Below, in pieces: positions 12,974 to 24,310 of a stretch of DNA of 64,000 nt (position 1 is the first letter of the stretch; the number at the start of each line of letters is the position of its first letter). This DNA comes from Pieris napi. Taxonomy: Eukaryota; Arthropoda; Insecta; Lepidoptera; Pieridae. Both the position numbers and the translations under genes were made by a program. Under the pieces are notes generated by a model. That model did not search any database. It saw only the letters and a program-made list of their open reading frames with translations, and had not been told where the DNA came from. The stretch spans positions 11,992,001 to 12,056,000 of the forward strand of contig NC_062246.1 of assembly GCF_905475465.1 (NCBI RefSeq), written 5' to 3'.

Positions 12974-13479
12974 GTATGTAAATGTAAATTTTTAATTACT
13001 TATCAATATTTGATTTGAGTATCAAAAGAAAAAAAAGGGTGCGTGTACTTACGTACGCGCGTGAGAAGTTATACTTCTTTGGCATTATTAAAAAAATAGT
13101 TTTTGATTGCATGCAAATAATTAATTACAATTAAATAATCAAAGACTGGAAAAGGAGTCATTATAGTCAATAAAGTTCACTTTACATTTAAATTAAAAAA
13201 ATTAAATAAATAAATATTTATTATTATTCTCTTACATTAAGTGTAACATAAATTATATTATTATTCGAATGTTAAATAAATTAATATATATAATTATTCT
13301 ATTATGTCCAATGCCGTAGCATCATTCATTCTGTTAATTTTGTGTCACGGTGCGCGCGCATCGTCACATTTCACTATCATAATTTTTCATAACGCGCCTA
13401 AAGAAGTATAACTTCAAAAATATTATTTTAATAAGCCCAAGACGTTCCTACCAGTAAAATACATTAAATATAAAAAAAA

Positions 13480-13640
13480 CGGATCAACCTCAGAGCTGGT
13501 GGTTTCCTCGCTCAACGAATAAGTATCGCTATACAGCGAGGAAATCCCAGCATTAAAGGTACACTGCCACAGGGACCAAACTTTTTAAATTTCTTTAATT
13601 TTTTATGTAGGTTAAGAAAATTCTAAATACTGTGTATTTG
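13480..13640 (+). mobile_element. LINE tail (family 5)
   Basis: CTCAACGAATAAGTATCGCT, ATACAGCGAGGAAATCCCAG, CACTGCCACAGGGACCAAAC, then TATGTAGGTTAAGAAAATTC. A complementary fragment is at 13990-14046, making a loose inverted pair. Confidence 0.7.
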
Positions 13641-14305
13641 TGTTTTTGTCCATATCTAAATAATCGCAAATTACAATAAGCTAAATTATTTATATTGAAT
13701 GACTGAATTTAATTTCATATCAATAAAATAAATCCTATCTATCATGGACGTATAAAATCTCAACAAACATTAAAAAAAGACAAAAACAATAAAAAGCAGT
13801 TTTGAAACCAGTCTAATCCGGTTCCAGTGTTAAACAAAAAGTTTTAGAGCCTTCGCACACGGAGCAATATACGTGATTTTTTTAAATATTTATTAATAAT
13901 CATAGCTATCAAATAAACATCATTTACAATTTTGTTACCCTTCACAGTAATAATTATTATTGAAAATAAAATTAAAAAAGTTTAGTTTCTTTGGCAGTCT
14001 ACCTTTAACGCTGGCAGCATTTCCCCGCTGTATTGCGATACTTATACTTTCTTAAAATTATGTTGAAGGTGAGACAAGAGTTATATGATAAAGATATTGG
14101 GCAAGGACGGATCTAGGATGGGGGGCTACTGGCCACAAGATCAAATGCGTGGGAATCTCCTAAATATAGTATGTTTCTTAGCTTATACTCAGCGCTGCCG
14201 AAGTTTAAAAAAGTGTATCTTATATATGAAAGATATTTGGCAAGGACGTATCTTGGATAAGGGGGTTTTTGACAAACGATCGAAATCGGTCACTTTAACT
14301 AGAAT

Positions 14306-14983
14306 ATATGTCGCAGCCAACTAGTTTAGTAAGCCGTTTAAACACCAGCCTAGCCTTTTTACTAACTAGCGGCCTAAATGATATTCAGCCGTAGCATTTG
14401 CAAATTAGAGCATTTGACAAAAATTAAAAAAAGGTGAAATATCTGACAGAAGAAATTCTTTATTTAATATATTTAAAATGAAACAAATTAGTGTTCTAAC
14501 ACTTACTTTGAAAAAATCATTAAATTCGTTGTTTGCCGATGCTATATTGACTAGTGGCAGAAAGTGGAACTAAATAGAAATGAACTGCCCTGCGATTCTG
14601 TAACTCACTTCACGAACTCACACAGCGGTTTTCGCATCGGCGGTCTCTCTCAAATCAGTGGTGAAGCAGTCATTTTATGATTTGGCATTCTGATAAACAA
14701 TAAAGTACAATCTCAACACCTTTTCAGAATGCCAAATCATAAAATGACTGCTTCACGACTGATTTGGGAGCGACCGCCGATGCGAAAACCGCTGTGTGAG
14801 TTAGTGAAGTGAGTTACAGAATCGCAGGGCAGGATAGGCAAGTAATGTTACGTCATCGATCCAAGTCATATTCCTAGATGTTTGATGAAATCATGATTCA
14901 GGCCGCTAGTTGAACGGCGCTGTTTAGTTAAAAGGTTAGGCAGTTGATTAAACCCCTAACTAAGCTAGTTGGCTACGACATAT
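14306..14983. mobile_element. Foldback element with nested inverted repeats
   Basis: Outer imperfect inverted repeats: ATATGTCGCAGCCAACTAG at the left, complementary to CTAGTTGGCTACGACATAT at the right, extending about 90 bases inward with gaps. Inside lies a near-perfect hairpin: arms 14585-14693 and 14724-14832, 109 bp each with four mismatches by my count, and a 30-base loop. No coding capacity. Looks like a foldback-type MITE. Confidence 0.85.
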
Positions 14984-15130
14984 GTATAGTATACAAACTT
15001 AGATGACAAGTAGATACCACCCTTTATGTAGAGTAATAATCATTTTATTTTATAAATAGTGTGCAAAGGGTCTTAAGTATAAATGACAAAAAACTAAGCT
15101 ATTATAATGCAATCACTTTGTAATCATATA

Positions 15131-15748
15131 CAGTCGACTCTCGATAATTTGACACTCGTTAATTTGAATCTCTCGATAATTTGAAAAAAACATCCGGTCC
15201 CTTGAAAACACTCGATAATTTGAATAAAATCAATAGAAATTGGTCCCTTCGGTAATTTGAAGTTGAAAAAGTATTATCTTGCTCGCCAACATGCGATAAT
15301 TTGAAATCCAGTCTTCACTACTCTCTATAATTTGAAATCCAGTCTTCCCTACTCTCTATAATTTGAAGCGTTTATCATGCATGTACCTGTTGTTTGTTTG
15401 CATACATGCACATACTTGTCAATTGTTGGCGACACAAGTGACGATTACTTTGCAGCTCTCACCACTATCAAAATTTCTTTGGACAATGATAAACTGAAGT
15501 CACTCACTCAAAAAAAGATTACAGACTTCTTTTTGAAATAAAAATTTGTGAATAATGGTTATATGTAATAATAATTGTTAATAGATAATAAGAATATGGA
15601 AATAATAAGTAACAAATTTTGATCAAATTCTTATTTCCTTCAGTTGCCCCTCCCCCTCGTGCTTATTCAAACACTTGTTATTTTGAACTCTTGATAATTT
15701 GAAATTTATCTCTGGTCCCTTGAGTTTCAAATTATCGAGAGTCGACTG
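15131..15748 (+). mobile_element. Pogo/Tigger-like non-autonomous element
   Basis: Perfect 22-bp terminal inverted repeats: CAGTCGACTCTCGATAATTT.. at 15131-15152 and its complement at 15727-15748, flanked by TA on both sides. Many extra copies of CTCGATAATTTGAA lie just inside both ends. The CAGT start and TA duplication fit the pogo branch of Tc1/mariner. Confidence 0.88.
15452..15541 (+). pseudogene. Last 29 codons of a pogo-type transposase
   Basis: Inside the element at 15131-15748, the frame reads AALTTIKISLDNDKLKSLTQ, then KKITDFFLK and TAA. The ending K-x-I-T-D-F-F-x-K is characteristic of pogo/Tigger transposases, which end in a PCNA-binding-like QxxITDFF motif. The rest of the gene is deleted. 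Confidence 0.7.
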
Positions 15749-16489
15749 TATGTATATTAAACATAATTATACTTTAACATAAAAAGGCCACGTGTTGTAT
15801 GTATACATTCATTGCCGTTTCATCCATCTCAAAATTCATCTTCCCGAATCATTTATATGTTTAAACTAGCTAGACAAACGTTGTTTTACCATGTATATTA
15901 TTTGTAGGAAACATTTTTTAGTTCAATAAAAATAACTATCTACTATAATAAAAAATACGGGTTATTCGTAGTGGGGTGAAAATAAGGGGTTGTATGTATT
16001 TTTGTGTGTTGTATCATAAAAAAAATGTCTAAAAAGTAAAAAAATATTTTTATTGGGGTGGTCACTCCTTATCACTTAGACGTCCGACTTTTCACAAATG
16101 AGCGTTAAGACAGTTTTGCCGAGTATATAGTTAATACAAAAAAAGCTAACTAAAAAACAATACTCACCTGTCTCTGTTCATCACAGAATTAACACAACTG
16201 GACAGAAAGAGATAAAGAAAAACTATTTTGTTTTATAAATAAGGTAAATTTTTAGATCTGAAATGGGAGCGAAAAGATTTGAAGTGAAACTTCTTTAGGC
16301 GCGTAAAATTTTTAAGGAACGTCACGTAGATGTGCAGCGTTTTTCACTTTAACAAAGATGTGCTAGTATAATATATATGTGTTTTTAATACATATCAATA
16401 TATCTCATTTTCTCTTTGAAAAATCGTTTTTAAACACAGGATATGCTTGAAAGGTAAGCTAAAACACAACACCGGGTTACTCAAGTGTA

Positions 16490-16518
16490 GAGCGCTGATA
16501 TAGCTTATATCAGCGCTC
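16490..16518. repeat. Perfect 13-bp inverted repeat, 3-base loop
   Basis: Left arm GAGCGCTGATATA, loop GCT, right arm TATATCAGCGCTC. No other context. Confidence 0.9.
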
Positions 16519-18211
16519 CACCAAAATACACCTAAACCGTAGCATACTATACAATAAGGAATACCTTTAAAAATACCTACGAAAGTAGTGATCGTAAAAA
16601 ATATATATTTTATTAATACAACTCAATGAACGAACGCGTAAACGTGACATTTATGATTTGAAGGATAATTTTATCTCGATGCGAAGCGTTTTATAAGTGT
16701 CATAAATGTAGCTTATCGCGGTAGTAGAAAACAATAAGTTTTCTATTTTATGTCGATTAATTTTTAATTTCCAACTGTCTAGTAAAAATATTTGAAGACA
16801 ACAATAATTTACCTAATAATTATGGAAAGCACTTCACAAAAAACGTTTAATGTTATTTTAATGTGACCACACAACGTCCTCGCTTGGGAACGTAAATAAA
16901 TATCATCAAATCTAATGTTAACGAAGGCAATGACTATGACAAAATAATTATAATAAACGAATATTCAAATGCCAGTAAAAAGGGGGGTTGAAAATGGCCT
17001 GAACTGTTTTGAGAAAAAGATTTTACGGCCATGTCGCTTTTTGTTCGACTTGGCCGCGTACTGCCGTGCCTGAAGATTCTACTTTGACCTTTTTCAGTTA
17101 AATAATTATTAGTGTATTACATATATATAAATAATTATGAAATATGTACAGTACCACCATCGGACAAATTATTTTCACTGGATATGCACGCTTTTCCTTT
17201 CGCTTCATTTCCTTGTCGGCTTAGGAATGGAATTTTTTGCGTCTGCTTTGCTCATGATTTGAGAATTTGGTTTTGATTAATAGTACTATTAGGTGTGTAT
17301 GAATGAATACAGTGTCAGTTATGATACATTGTCCGAATAGGTTATCGGTTCATGCTTTCTAACCCGCGCTCTAGTTTTAAAGCAGTCATGTTAACCGGTG
17401 TCCGGTGATAAGAGTTAGTATTTCCCGCGCATTCATTTCGACTACACGTGTTGTATCGCGCTTCAAAACAACTCGAAAAAGTTTGTGTTGAGTGAATTCT
17501 AAAATCTTTTTTAAAGATATTGTGGATAGAGATGGCTATAGTTTTAAATACTTCGTAATTTTATACACAATGCGTAATTAACCTTTGAATTTAGTTATTT
17601 TATGCGATTACACGCAAATTTATTGCGAATTGTTAATTTTTTTGCCTTAATACTGGTTATTAATTAGAATTTATAGTATTTTTGGGAAGTAAATAAAATT
17701 GTAATGTTTGGTGACTTTAAAATAGCAAATAGAAAAATAAAAATTTCATATTTTCAGGCTAAGTTTAATATTAATGAAATAAAGCTGAATTAACAGTAAG
17801 TGTAAACTAAAATATACAATAATATATTATTACACATAAAGCCGAGTGTTACAAAGGAAAACATAGTGTAACTCAGGAAACAGGACAAAATTGGTCTAAT
17901 AATCTTTTTGATAAGAATGTATGTCTATAGAATGTTCGCAGACACAATAATTTTATGTATAATTAGGATTATGAACATATAAATTTGATTCTATTGTGAT
18001 ATTCCTCATATGGGAAGGTTGTGGTCATTTCTTTTCAAGTAAAACTATTCAATTTCACAATTTTTTTATCGACTATACGAGTCGTCAAAATTTGTAATTA
18101 CCATTCCCTTAATGATTGTCTATGTAATTGTCTTTGATTTATTTAGTGGCGTTTCAATCCTTACTGTGTGTTGGCCTTCGATTGCCTCCAATGTTTTTCT
18201 ATTCTTTTAAT

Positions 18212-18226
18212 GGGGGGGGGGGGGGG
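18212..18226. repeat. Run of 15 G
   Basis: Uninterrupted homopolymer in AT-rich DNA; length may be unreliable in an assembly. A run of 13 C is at 53176-53188. Confidence 0.9.
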
Positions 18227-18439
18227 AATTGGCTTGGAAGTCACACGCTTAAACCACGAACTACGAAGCCAATATCAAATCATGAATAAACTCAAATCTG
18301 ATAAACCATTCTTCACTGCGAAACTCAGTTTAGAGTAGTCATTGAGCAGAAAACTACATTAATATTTGTCCTTTACAATATATCCAAACAATAGCATCCT
18401 ACATATTTTCATTAATCGAATCGCTTATTAAAAACAACG

Positions 18440-18630
18440 CAGTGTTGACTTAGTGGCTTCAGCGTGCGACTCTCAACCCTGAGGTCGTAGATTCGATCTC
18501 TGGTGCACCAATGGACTTTCTTTCTATGTGCGCATTTAACATTCGCTCGAACGGCAACGACAAATGACCGTGAAACAAATACAGAAATCTGAGCGACAGA
18601 CCTAAAAACGTAGGCGCCACTGTTTTATTT
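18440..18630 (+). mobile_element. tRNA-derived SINE with internal deletion
   Basis: Head GTTGACTTAGTGGCTTCAGC and box B GATTCGATCTC, then the middle is missing and the 3' end GTAGGCGCCACTG follows. Confidence 0.85.
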
Positions 18631-19147
18631 ATTTATTTATTAAAAACAACGACTTTTAACTGACTGAAATATCTTAATCCAAATCTGTTTTTGTTTTACG
18701 TCAGAATCAGCCGAGACTCCCAACTTCTGATAGTGTCGAATTTCGTCGTACTTGAAAAATAACTCCCTGTTTATTAGTTACGTGTAATAGTGAAACAAAC
18801 TGATAAATGTTATGCAAGAATTCTTCATGCCTATCAAATGACTCACGTTGCACCAGATATTTTCCTTTAGGTGTTAGGTTCTGCATTCAACTCCAATGTA
18901 AACACAACAAACCTTTTAACTGCATTTCATACGTTACTCGGTTTTTTCGTGTTTTTTGGTCAAGTCAAAAATAAATTTATTCATATAGATTATAGGTAAA
19001 CAAATACACTTATGAACGTCAGAAAATTAGTTAAATTAATTCTAAATTTTCATGTACTACCAGTTCGCAAATCAAGGGAGTAGAGCGGGCTACCACTCTT
19101 TTTAATCGCTAAGTTTTGAGTCATACAAATTGTTTGAACTGGACCTA

Positions 19148-19330
19148 ATCAATCCCAAGGATTAGGATCATTTAGATATTCGTCAAATTTATAAAAAGCT
19201 TTATTGATTAATTTACTTTTAACGAGAGCTTTGAATTTATTTAGTGATAATTTTCTAATTTCGCTTGGGTGTTTGTTGTATAAACCGAATACAATTTCCA
19301 TATAAGGAGTGGTTTATATTCTGGAGCCTG
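19148..19330 (-). mobile_element. LINE ORF2 C-terminus (family 2)
   Basis: On the - strand: NKHPSEIRKLSLNKFKALVK, then SKLINKAFYKFDEYLNDPN, PWD and TGA at 19149-19151. The related 3' UTR continues to about 18960 (complement of CAAATCAAGGGAGTAGAGCG). Confidence 0.8.
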
Positions 19331-19899
19331 GTGGGTAGTACCTAAAAAACCTAAATATTTTAATTTTAAGCTGGTTTTACAAATGGTCTTAATGGAGTAC
19401 CAGTCTAAACTCTAAAGTATGAGTTATTTAAAAATATTTAAAACATTACAACTTCTCTAGGAGATGATGGTTTTATATAAATTCCCTCTATCTCCCTTTA
19501 AGGCCTCTTTCCCCTATACTCTATGAGACGTAAGACATGTACGTCAAATGTTATCTAATTATGTCAACCTCAAATTTTTAAAGTTCAAAGGCCTACATAA
19601 TAACAATTATTACTATTATGTGTAAACAATTTACAACACGATTTTACTCGTTTATTTTTGCTCTCAAACATCACACATGTTAAAAACGGGCAATTAGATA
19701 CTTATGAATATAGGAAAAAGATATGCACGTGTGAAAATGACATAAGAAGAAGGAGCAGCGCTAACCAGATCCATGCAACTTCCTCACAATCTTGAATCTT
19801 CTTTAAATTATAATTAGATGCCTATTTATTACTATTTTAAGATAACTTATATATACCTGAGTGACCTAAAAAAAAATTTTAGCCTTTAGATGGGCTAAA

Positions 19900-20640
19900 G
19901 TTTTCGTATTTCATAGAGAAGTAGGGAAGGGTATGACGGGTCTGGGCGTTACTGCATACGAAGTTTTGCATTTTCTGAGAAGATTTACTATGGTTATATA
20001 TATATATTTTTTTACCATAGGAAAGTAGAGATTTCAACGAACTGAAAGCACACCAACTTTTTGAAAAAAGCTGAAATTTTGACGTCAGAATTTTCGATTG
20101 AAAATTAGGGTGTTTTTTCGATATTAATTCAAAATAAGGTGAAAAAATAAATATTTTTAATCAAATAAATTACAGTATATTTGGGACATAATAAGGTAAG
20201 TTTTCACCAAATTTCGTTAAAAAAAAAAGAAATTTGTAAAAGATAAAAATTAAAAACCAAAAACTTGGTTTTTTGAATTTTTCACATAAATTTTGAGATT
20301 ATGTGAAAAATGTGTGAATACAAAAGTTTTAGATCTTTTTATTACCTACAACTTTTCTATTTAACTTTCTTCGATAGGACTTTTAGTTTTGCCGGAAATC
20401 GAGATAAACCGTTTTTTACCCTTAAAACTCCCCCCCCGACCCCTTCCCGACCTCAGATCGACCGTAATTTATTTTTCCTTTCATTTTGATCATAGTCCCC
20501 TGCTTTTCCAATGGGTTTCATCCTACTGTAATTTTTTTTGGTTTCAAAAATTATCGGCACTGGTCTAATATATTCTTGCAACATTGTATGTACAAACAAA
20601 TATAAACGATTTAAAGACAAATGGTGACTTTCACCAGTTT
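19900..20640. other. Low-complexity stretch, probably an old repeat
   Basis: A/T-biased with a C run (ACTCCCCCCCCGACCCCTTC) and words such as GATAGGACTTTTAGTTTTGC. No coding capacity. Lies between two oppositely oriented family 2 LINE tails. Confidence 0.4.
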
Positions 20641-20654
20641 AATACTCAAAACAG

Positions 20655-20990
20655 ATGCAGATGATAAACCACTCCTTATATGGAAATTGTATTCGTTTTT
20701 ACAACAAACCCCAAGCGAAATTAGAGAATTATCAATGATTAATTCAAAATTTTTGTTAAACGTAAATTAAACAATAAAGCTTTTTATAAATTTGTATGAC
20801 TTAAAACTTGGCCATTAAAAAGAGTGGCGGAGATATTTTTGCCAGTTCTTCTTGCCCGCTCTACGCCCTTGACTTGCGAACTGGTAGTAAATGTAAATTT
20901 AGAATCAATTTCACATCTTTTCTGTAGACGTTCATTAGTGTACTTGGTTACACCTATATGAATTAACTTATTTTGAGTTTGAAGATAATT
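20655..20990 (+). mobile_element. LINE 3' end (family 2)
   Basis: GATAAACCACTCCTTATATG, ACAACAAACCCCAAGCG, GCTTTTTATAAATTTG, then CCCGCTCTACGCCCTTGACT and TAGACGTTCATTAGTGTACT. Degenerate copy of the family at 18960-19330 in opposite orientation, about 1.3 kb apart. Confidence 0.75.
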
Positions 20991-21817
20991 AAGGAATTGC
21001 AGTGCATCTTACTGACAGTAAAATTTGGATTTTTTTTAGTCTTTATCACAATTATGGTCTTCACTGACGTACCAGTTATATCCAGGTAATCGATACAATA
21101 GATAATTATTTATTGATCTGTAATCTAACTATCTTATCTATCATTATTAGCTACTTAGTATATCTGCTATGGTTCTTGAAACATATCGCATAAATGTGAA
21201 AGTATGTTTATTAAGGAATTTTCATTACATCTATTAAATAATTTTATGAAACAGCTTTAGTTTAGTTTTTTTACCTATTATTGTGACAAGGTTTATTTTC
21301 TATTATAAGTAATAACAAATACAACGAAAGATGCAGTCACAACCCTATATTTTGTTGGCTTTGGATGGGAGTAGGTGATCAGTTTTGCCTGGTTATCTGA
21401 CGATGTTTACCTGCACATAAAAACAAAAATTTATCAGTTGGGATTAGAACGCACGACTTAAGATTCGCTTCCTGCAGCCACTAGGCCAAAACTGCTCAGT
21501 ATTAGCATGACATAGATTAATTCTTAGAGTTATAACATTTATGACCGATGACGCAGATAAACAATAGTAAACAATGGAAACACATAAAAAGTTATGTAAT
21601 TAACACTTGGAACTAATCATCACATACCAAGCAACAGGTGTTCAATCGAAGTAATCAATCAAATCTCAAATTAAAATGAAGTAATAATTTAAATTTGAAA
21701 ATTCATTTAAATTTCTTATATTCCTTATGTGATTGACGCGGTGGTAGTAAATAGAAAATCAGTAAAAATGCCTAGAGCTAAATTGAAAAAGTATATATTT
21801 TTATGTAAGTACATCGG

Positions 21818-22000
21818 TTGTCAATTTAATAGGCAAGGAGGTGATCAGCCTACTGACACCCGCCGTTGACTTTTTGGTCTAAGGCAAGCCGGTTTCCTCA
21901 CGATGTTTTCCTTCACTGTTCGAGCGAATGTTAAATGCGCTCATAGACAGAAAGTCCATTGGTCCATTGGACCTTACCGATGAGAGGCGCACGCATCGAT
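21818..22000 (-). mobile_element. tRNA-derived SINE, partial
   Basis: Complement of the family body: GGCAAGGAGGTGATCAGCCT, CGGTTTCCTCACGATGTTTT, TTAAATGCGC, ending near GATGAGAGGCGCACGC. A further degenerate - strand copy lies at about 21365-21500 (AGTAGGTGATCAG .. CAGCCACTAGGCC), and a + strand body fragment at about 22160-22235. Confidence 0.75.
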
Positions 22001-22257
22001 TACATAAAACAGATTGAATAATAGAAAAGCAGACTTACATTAAAATATTATCTAAAATAATTAATTCACTTCCTACAATTAATGGTCTGTATAGTCTCTA
22101 TAGTCTATAGTCTGAGCAGGGCACACCGGCTTAAGCCTGCGAAAGTTATCCCTAAGGTAGGTTCGAGCTTTCTATGTGTGAATTTAACAGTTGCTCGGAA
22201 AGGAACGTGTTGGAAAGCATTGTGAGGAAAACGTAGAACATAACAGGGCATACCTTA

Positions 22258-23330
22258 CTGTCGCCGCACACGGGCCACACGCCACAGCCACAAACGCCGC
22301 CACGAGAAGCTAGAAGCGGCTACAAAGGTAGCTGAAGCGCGCGACAGCCACTTGTGACCGGTGGTCGATACTTGCGGTCGGTGGCTGCTACTTTTTTTAA
22401 CCCTTGCCTGCAGTATCATAATGGACTCTGACGAAGAAGGTTTAATTGCGCTACTTTTGATAAAAAGACGTCGTCGTAGAAGTCGAAACCGTAGTTATTG
22501 GATACACAGAAAGACTTTAATGTCTTTCCCCTCACCACCACAGGTCGGTAATCGACAACCATTGAACTATACATGATGAAGCATTTGGCCTCAGTGAAAA
22601 TATGATGAGGCCATATTCATAAAAATATTTGGACTTAGACAAAAAAGTTTTCAATTATTATAGGTTAAGCCGTGCCAGACGTTGCATTGAGTGTACCTTC
22701 GGCGTACTAGCAAACAAATGGAAAATATTACATCGCCCATTAAACACTTCTGTTCATTTCTCAGAAGACATTGTGAAATCTTGTTGCATTTTGCACAACT
22801 TTATTCGCAAAAGGTGAAATCATTCCTTCCATTTTCATCACACTTCGAAAATAGTGGGTCTCGAAAATATACAAAATACAGGCTGGCCAGTAACACGAGC
22901 GTCTACTGCAAGAGATACGTTAAAAGATTATTTTATGAATGAAGGAGCAATACCGTGGCACGAAAATAGAATATAAATATATGGTTTTATATTATTTTAT
23001 TAAACTTAGCTTCAATGTTCTTTTCTTTGGCAGTTTTATTCGAAAAATTTCCCACAAACAATTCGCAGATTTCTACCCAGGCCTTCACCGTCGACTTCAG
23101 GTTAACTGAGGTAAGGGAGAGAGGGGCGCGAGTGGCGTGTGGCGGCTTTTTGTGTCTGCGTTTAGTGGCCGGTGCGAGCCACAAGAAGCAAGATTCGACG
23201 ATTTGTAGCGTGTGGCCCCCACCGGCGCCAACCGTGTGCGGCGAGTCCATATAAAATGTATGAAAATTACAGGAAATATGCCAGTGGCGGCGTTTTGTGG
23301 TTGTGGCCGGTGGCCCATGTGCGGGGACCC
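22258..23330 (+). mobile_element. PIF/Harbinger element, internally deleted
   Basis: Flanked by TTA at 22255-22257 and 23331-23333, the target duplication of this superfamily. Imperfect terminal inverted repeats of about 45 bp, GC-rich: left begins CTGTCGCCGCACACGGGCCA, right (reversed) GGGTCCCCGCACATGGGCCA, both running on to AACGCCGCCAC. A second GC-rich stretch at 23100-23240 resembles the right end. 1073 bp in all, well short of an autonomous element. Confidence 0.88.
22421..22976 (+). pseudogene. Harbinger transposase remnant (N- and C-terminal ends only)
   Basis: The N-terminus reads MDSDEEGLIALLLIKRRRRR and SRNRSYWIHR, the usual acidic patch, arginine run and YWxH of Harbinger transposases. 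After an internal deletion that removes most of the DDE domain, a C-terminal part reads YRLSRARRCIECTFGVLANK, WKILHRPL and CCILHNFIRKR, then a TGA at 22815-22817. The same frame continues after this stop with ARDTLKDYFMNEGAIPWHE to TAA at 22974-22976, so the stop is a point mutation inside the gene. Not functional. Confidence 0.85.
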
Positions 23331-23766
23331 TTAGAACTCAGCCACAAAGGGCCGATCACCTACTTGCCTTGCCTTTTTATAACACGAAACAGATACAGGA
23401 ATCTGAGACCTAGAAGTAGGGTTCTAGCGCCACTGTTTAAAAAAATGAATAACTTAATCAAACTCAAAAACAATAAATAATAATCATTACTATGAATGTT
23501 CAATAAACTATAATTTGAGTACAAATTCCTTTGTATTAATTACTTTGATTATATATCAGGAAGGCTATATTTTATATAATACTTTCATTGATATATCATT
23601 ATATTATCATCGATAAACTATTTATCTGGATATAACCGGTGCGTCACATATCAATGGAAATTTAATTTAATCCAACAAAGCTGTTTTACTAGCGAAACAT
23701 ATATTATTATCAAAAACATAACTTTATTCAGTCCCTACATAAGGGACCTTTTGTCTTAAGTAAAAC

Positions 23767-23803
23767 TTTGACCATCCTGTATATCTTATACAGGATGGTC
23801 AAA
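23767..23803. repeat. Perfect 17-bp inverted repeat, 3-base loop
   Basis: Left arm TTTGACCATCCTGTATA, loop TCT, right arm complementary. May be the joined ends of two copies of an element starting TATACAGGATGGTCAAA. Confidence 0.9.
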
Positions 23804-23944
23804 AAGTCGTGGATCAAACGCAAATAGGGGATAGATGAGGTCATCAGCTGCAAAAAATTGTTCTACGGGAGGTCTCAAGCTCAACCCCTGCAGAGTTATA
23901 ATTTATTTTGCGTTTTTATAAGAAAATTGACTTTTTTTACTAAT

Positions 23945-24310
23945 TCTTATTAAAATTCGAAAACAGTTTGGATAGAGGGTCGCCCTGTCTTACTCCTCTA
24001 AGGATATTTATGTCGCAGCCTTCCTTTTCCATTTTGATCTTTGCTGTGGTACCTGTGTAGAGGTTCTTAATTATCCTTATGTATTCTGTGCTCCACACCC
24101 TGCTTTCGCAAAGCTTCCCAAATTTTTGAGTGGTCCAATGAATCGAATGCCTTGCAGTAGTCTATAAAGCAACAGTAAAATTGGATGTTATATTCTTTGG
24201 AAATCGTGGAAATGGCAGGAAAGACTAAACCCTGGACGAGATTGGTTTACAATAAGGAAAAATTGAGGACAATGGGGGAGGCCTTTGCCCGTAGGCACAC
24301 AGAATAAGTT
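23945..24310. mobile_element. RTE-like LINE fragment with inverted 5' part
   Basis: On the - strand (24190 down to 23955): FYCCFIDYCKAFDSLDHSKI and WEALRKQGV, then after a one-base frameshift IRIIKNLYTGTTAKIKMEKE and RGVRQGDPLSKLF, an RT core. On the + strand (24204-24306): EIVEMAGKTKPWTRLVYNKE, KLRTMGEAFARRHTE and TAA, the end of the same kind of ORF. Confidence 0.75.

Larger units (their letters stand above)
16120..18430. other. AT-rich DNA without recognised genes
   Basis: A copy of the palindromic motif near 16285 (GAAGTGAAACTTC), a 13-bp palindrome, and GGTTGAAAATGGCCTGAACT at about 16987, shared with about 24577. A CpG-richer patch at 17340-17480 could be a promoter or first exon, but nothing proves it. 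Confidence 0.45.

Noticed and set aside
22987..23318. Open frames on both strands in the right part of the Harbinger element
   Set aside because: They lie in the GC-rich inverted-repeat region with no protein pattern.
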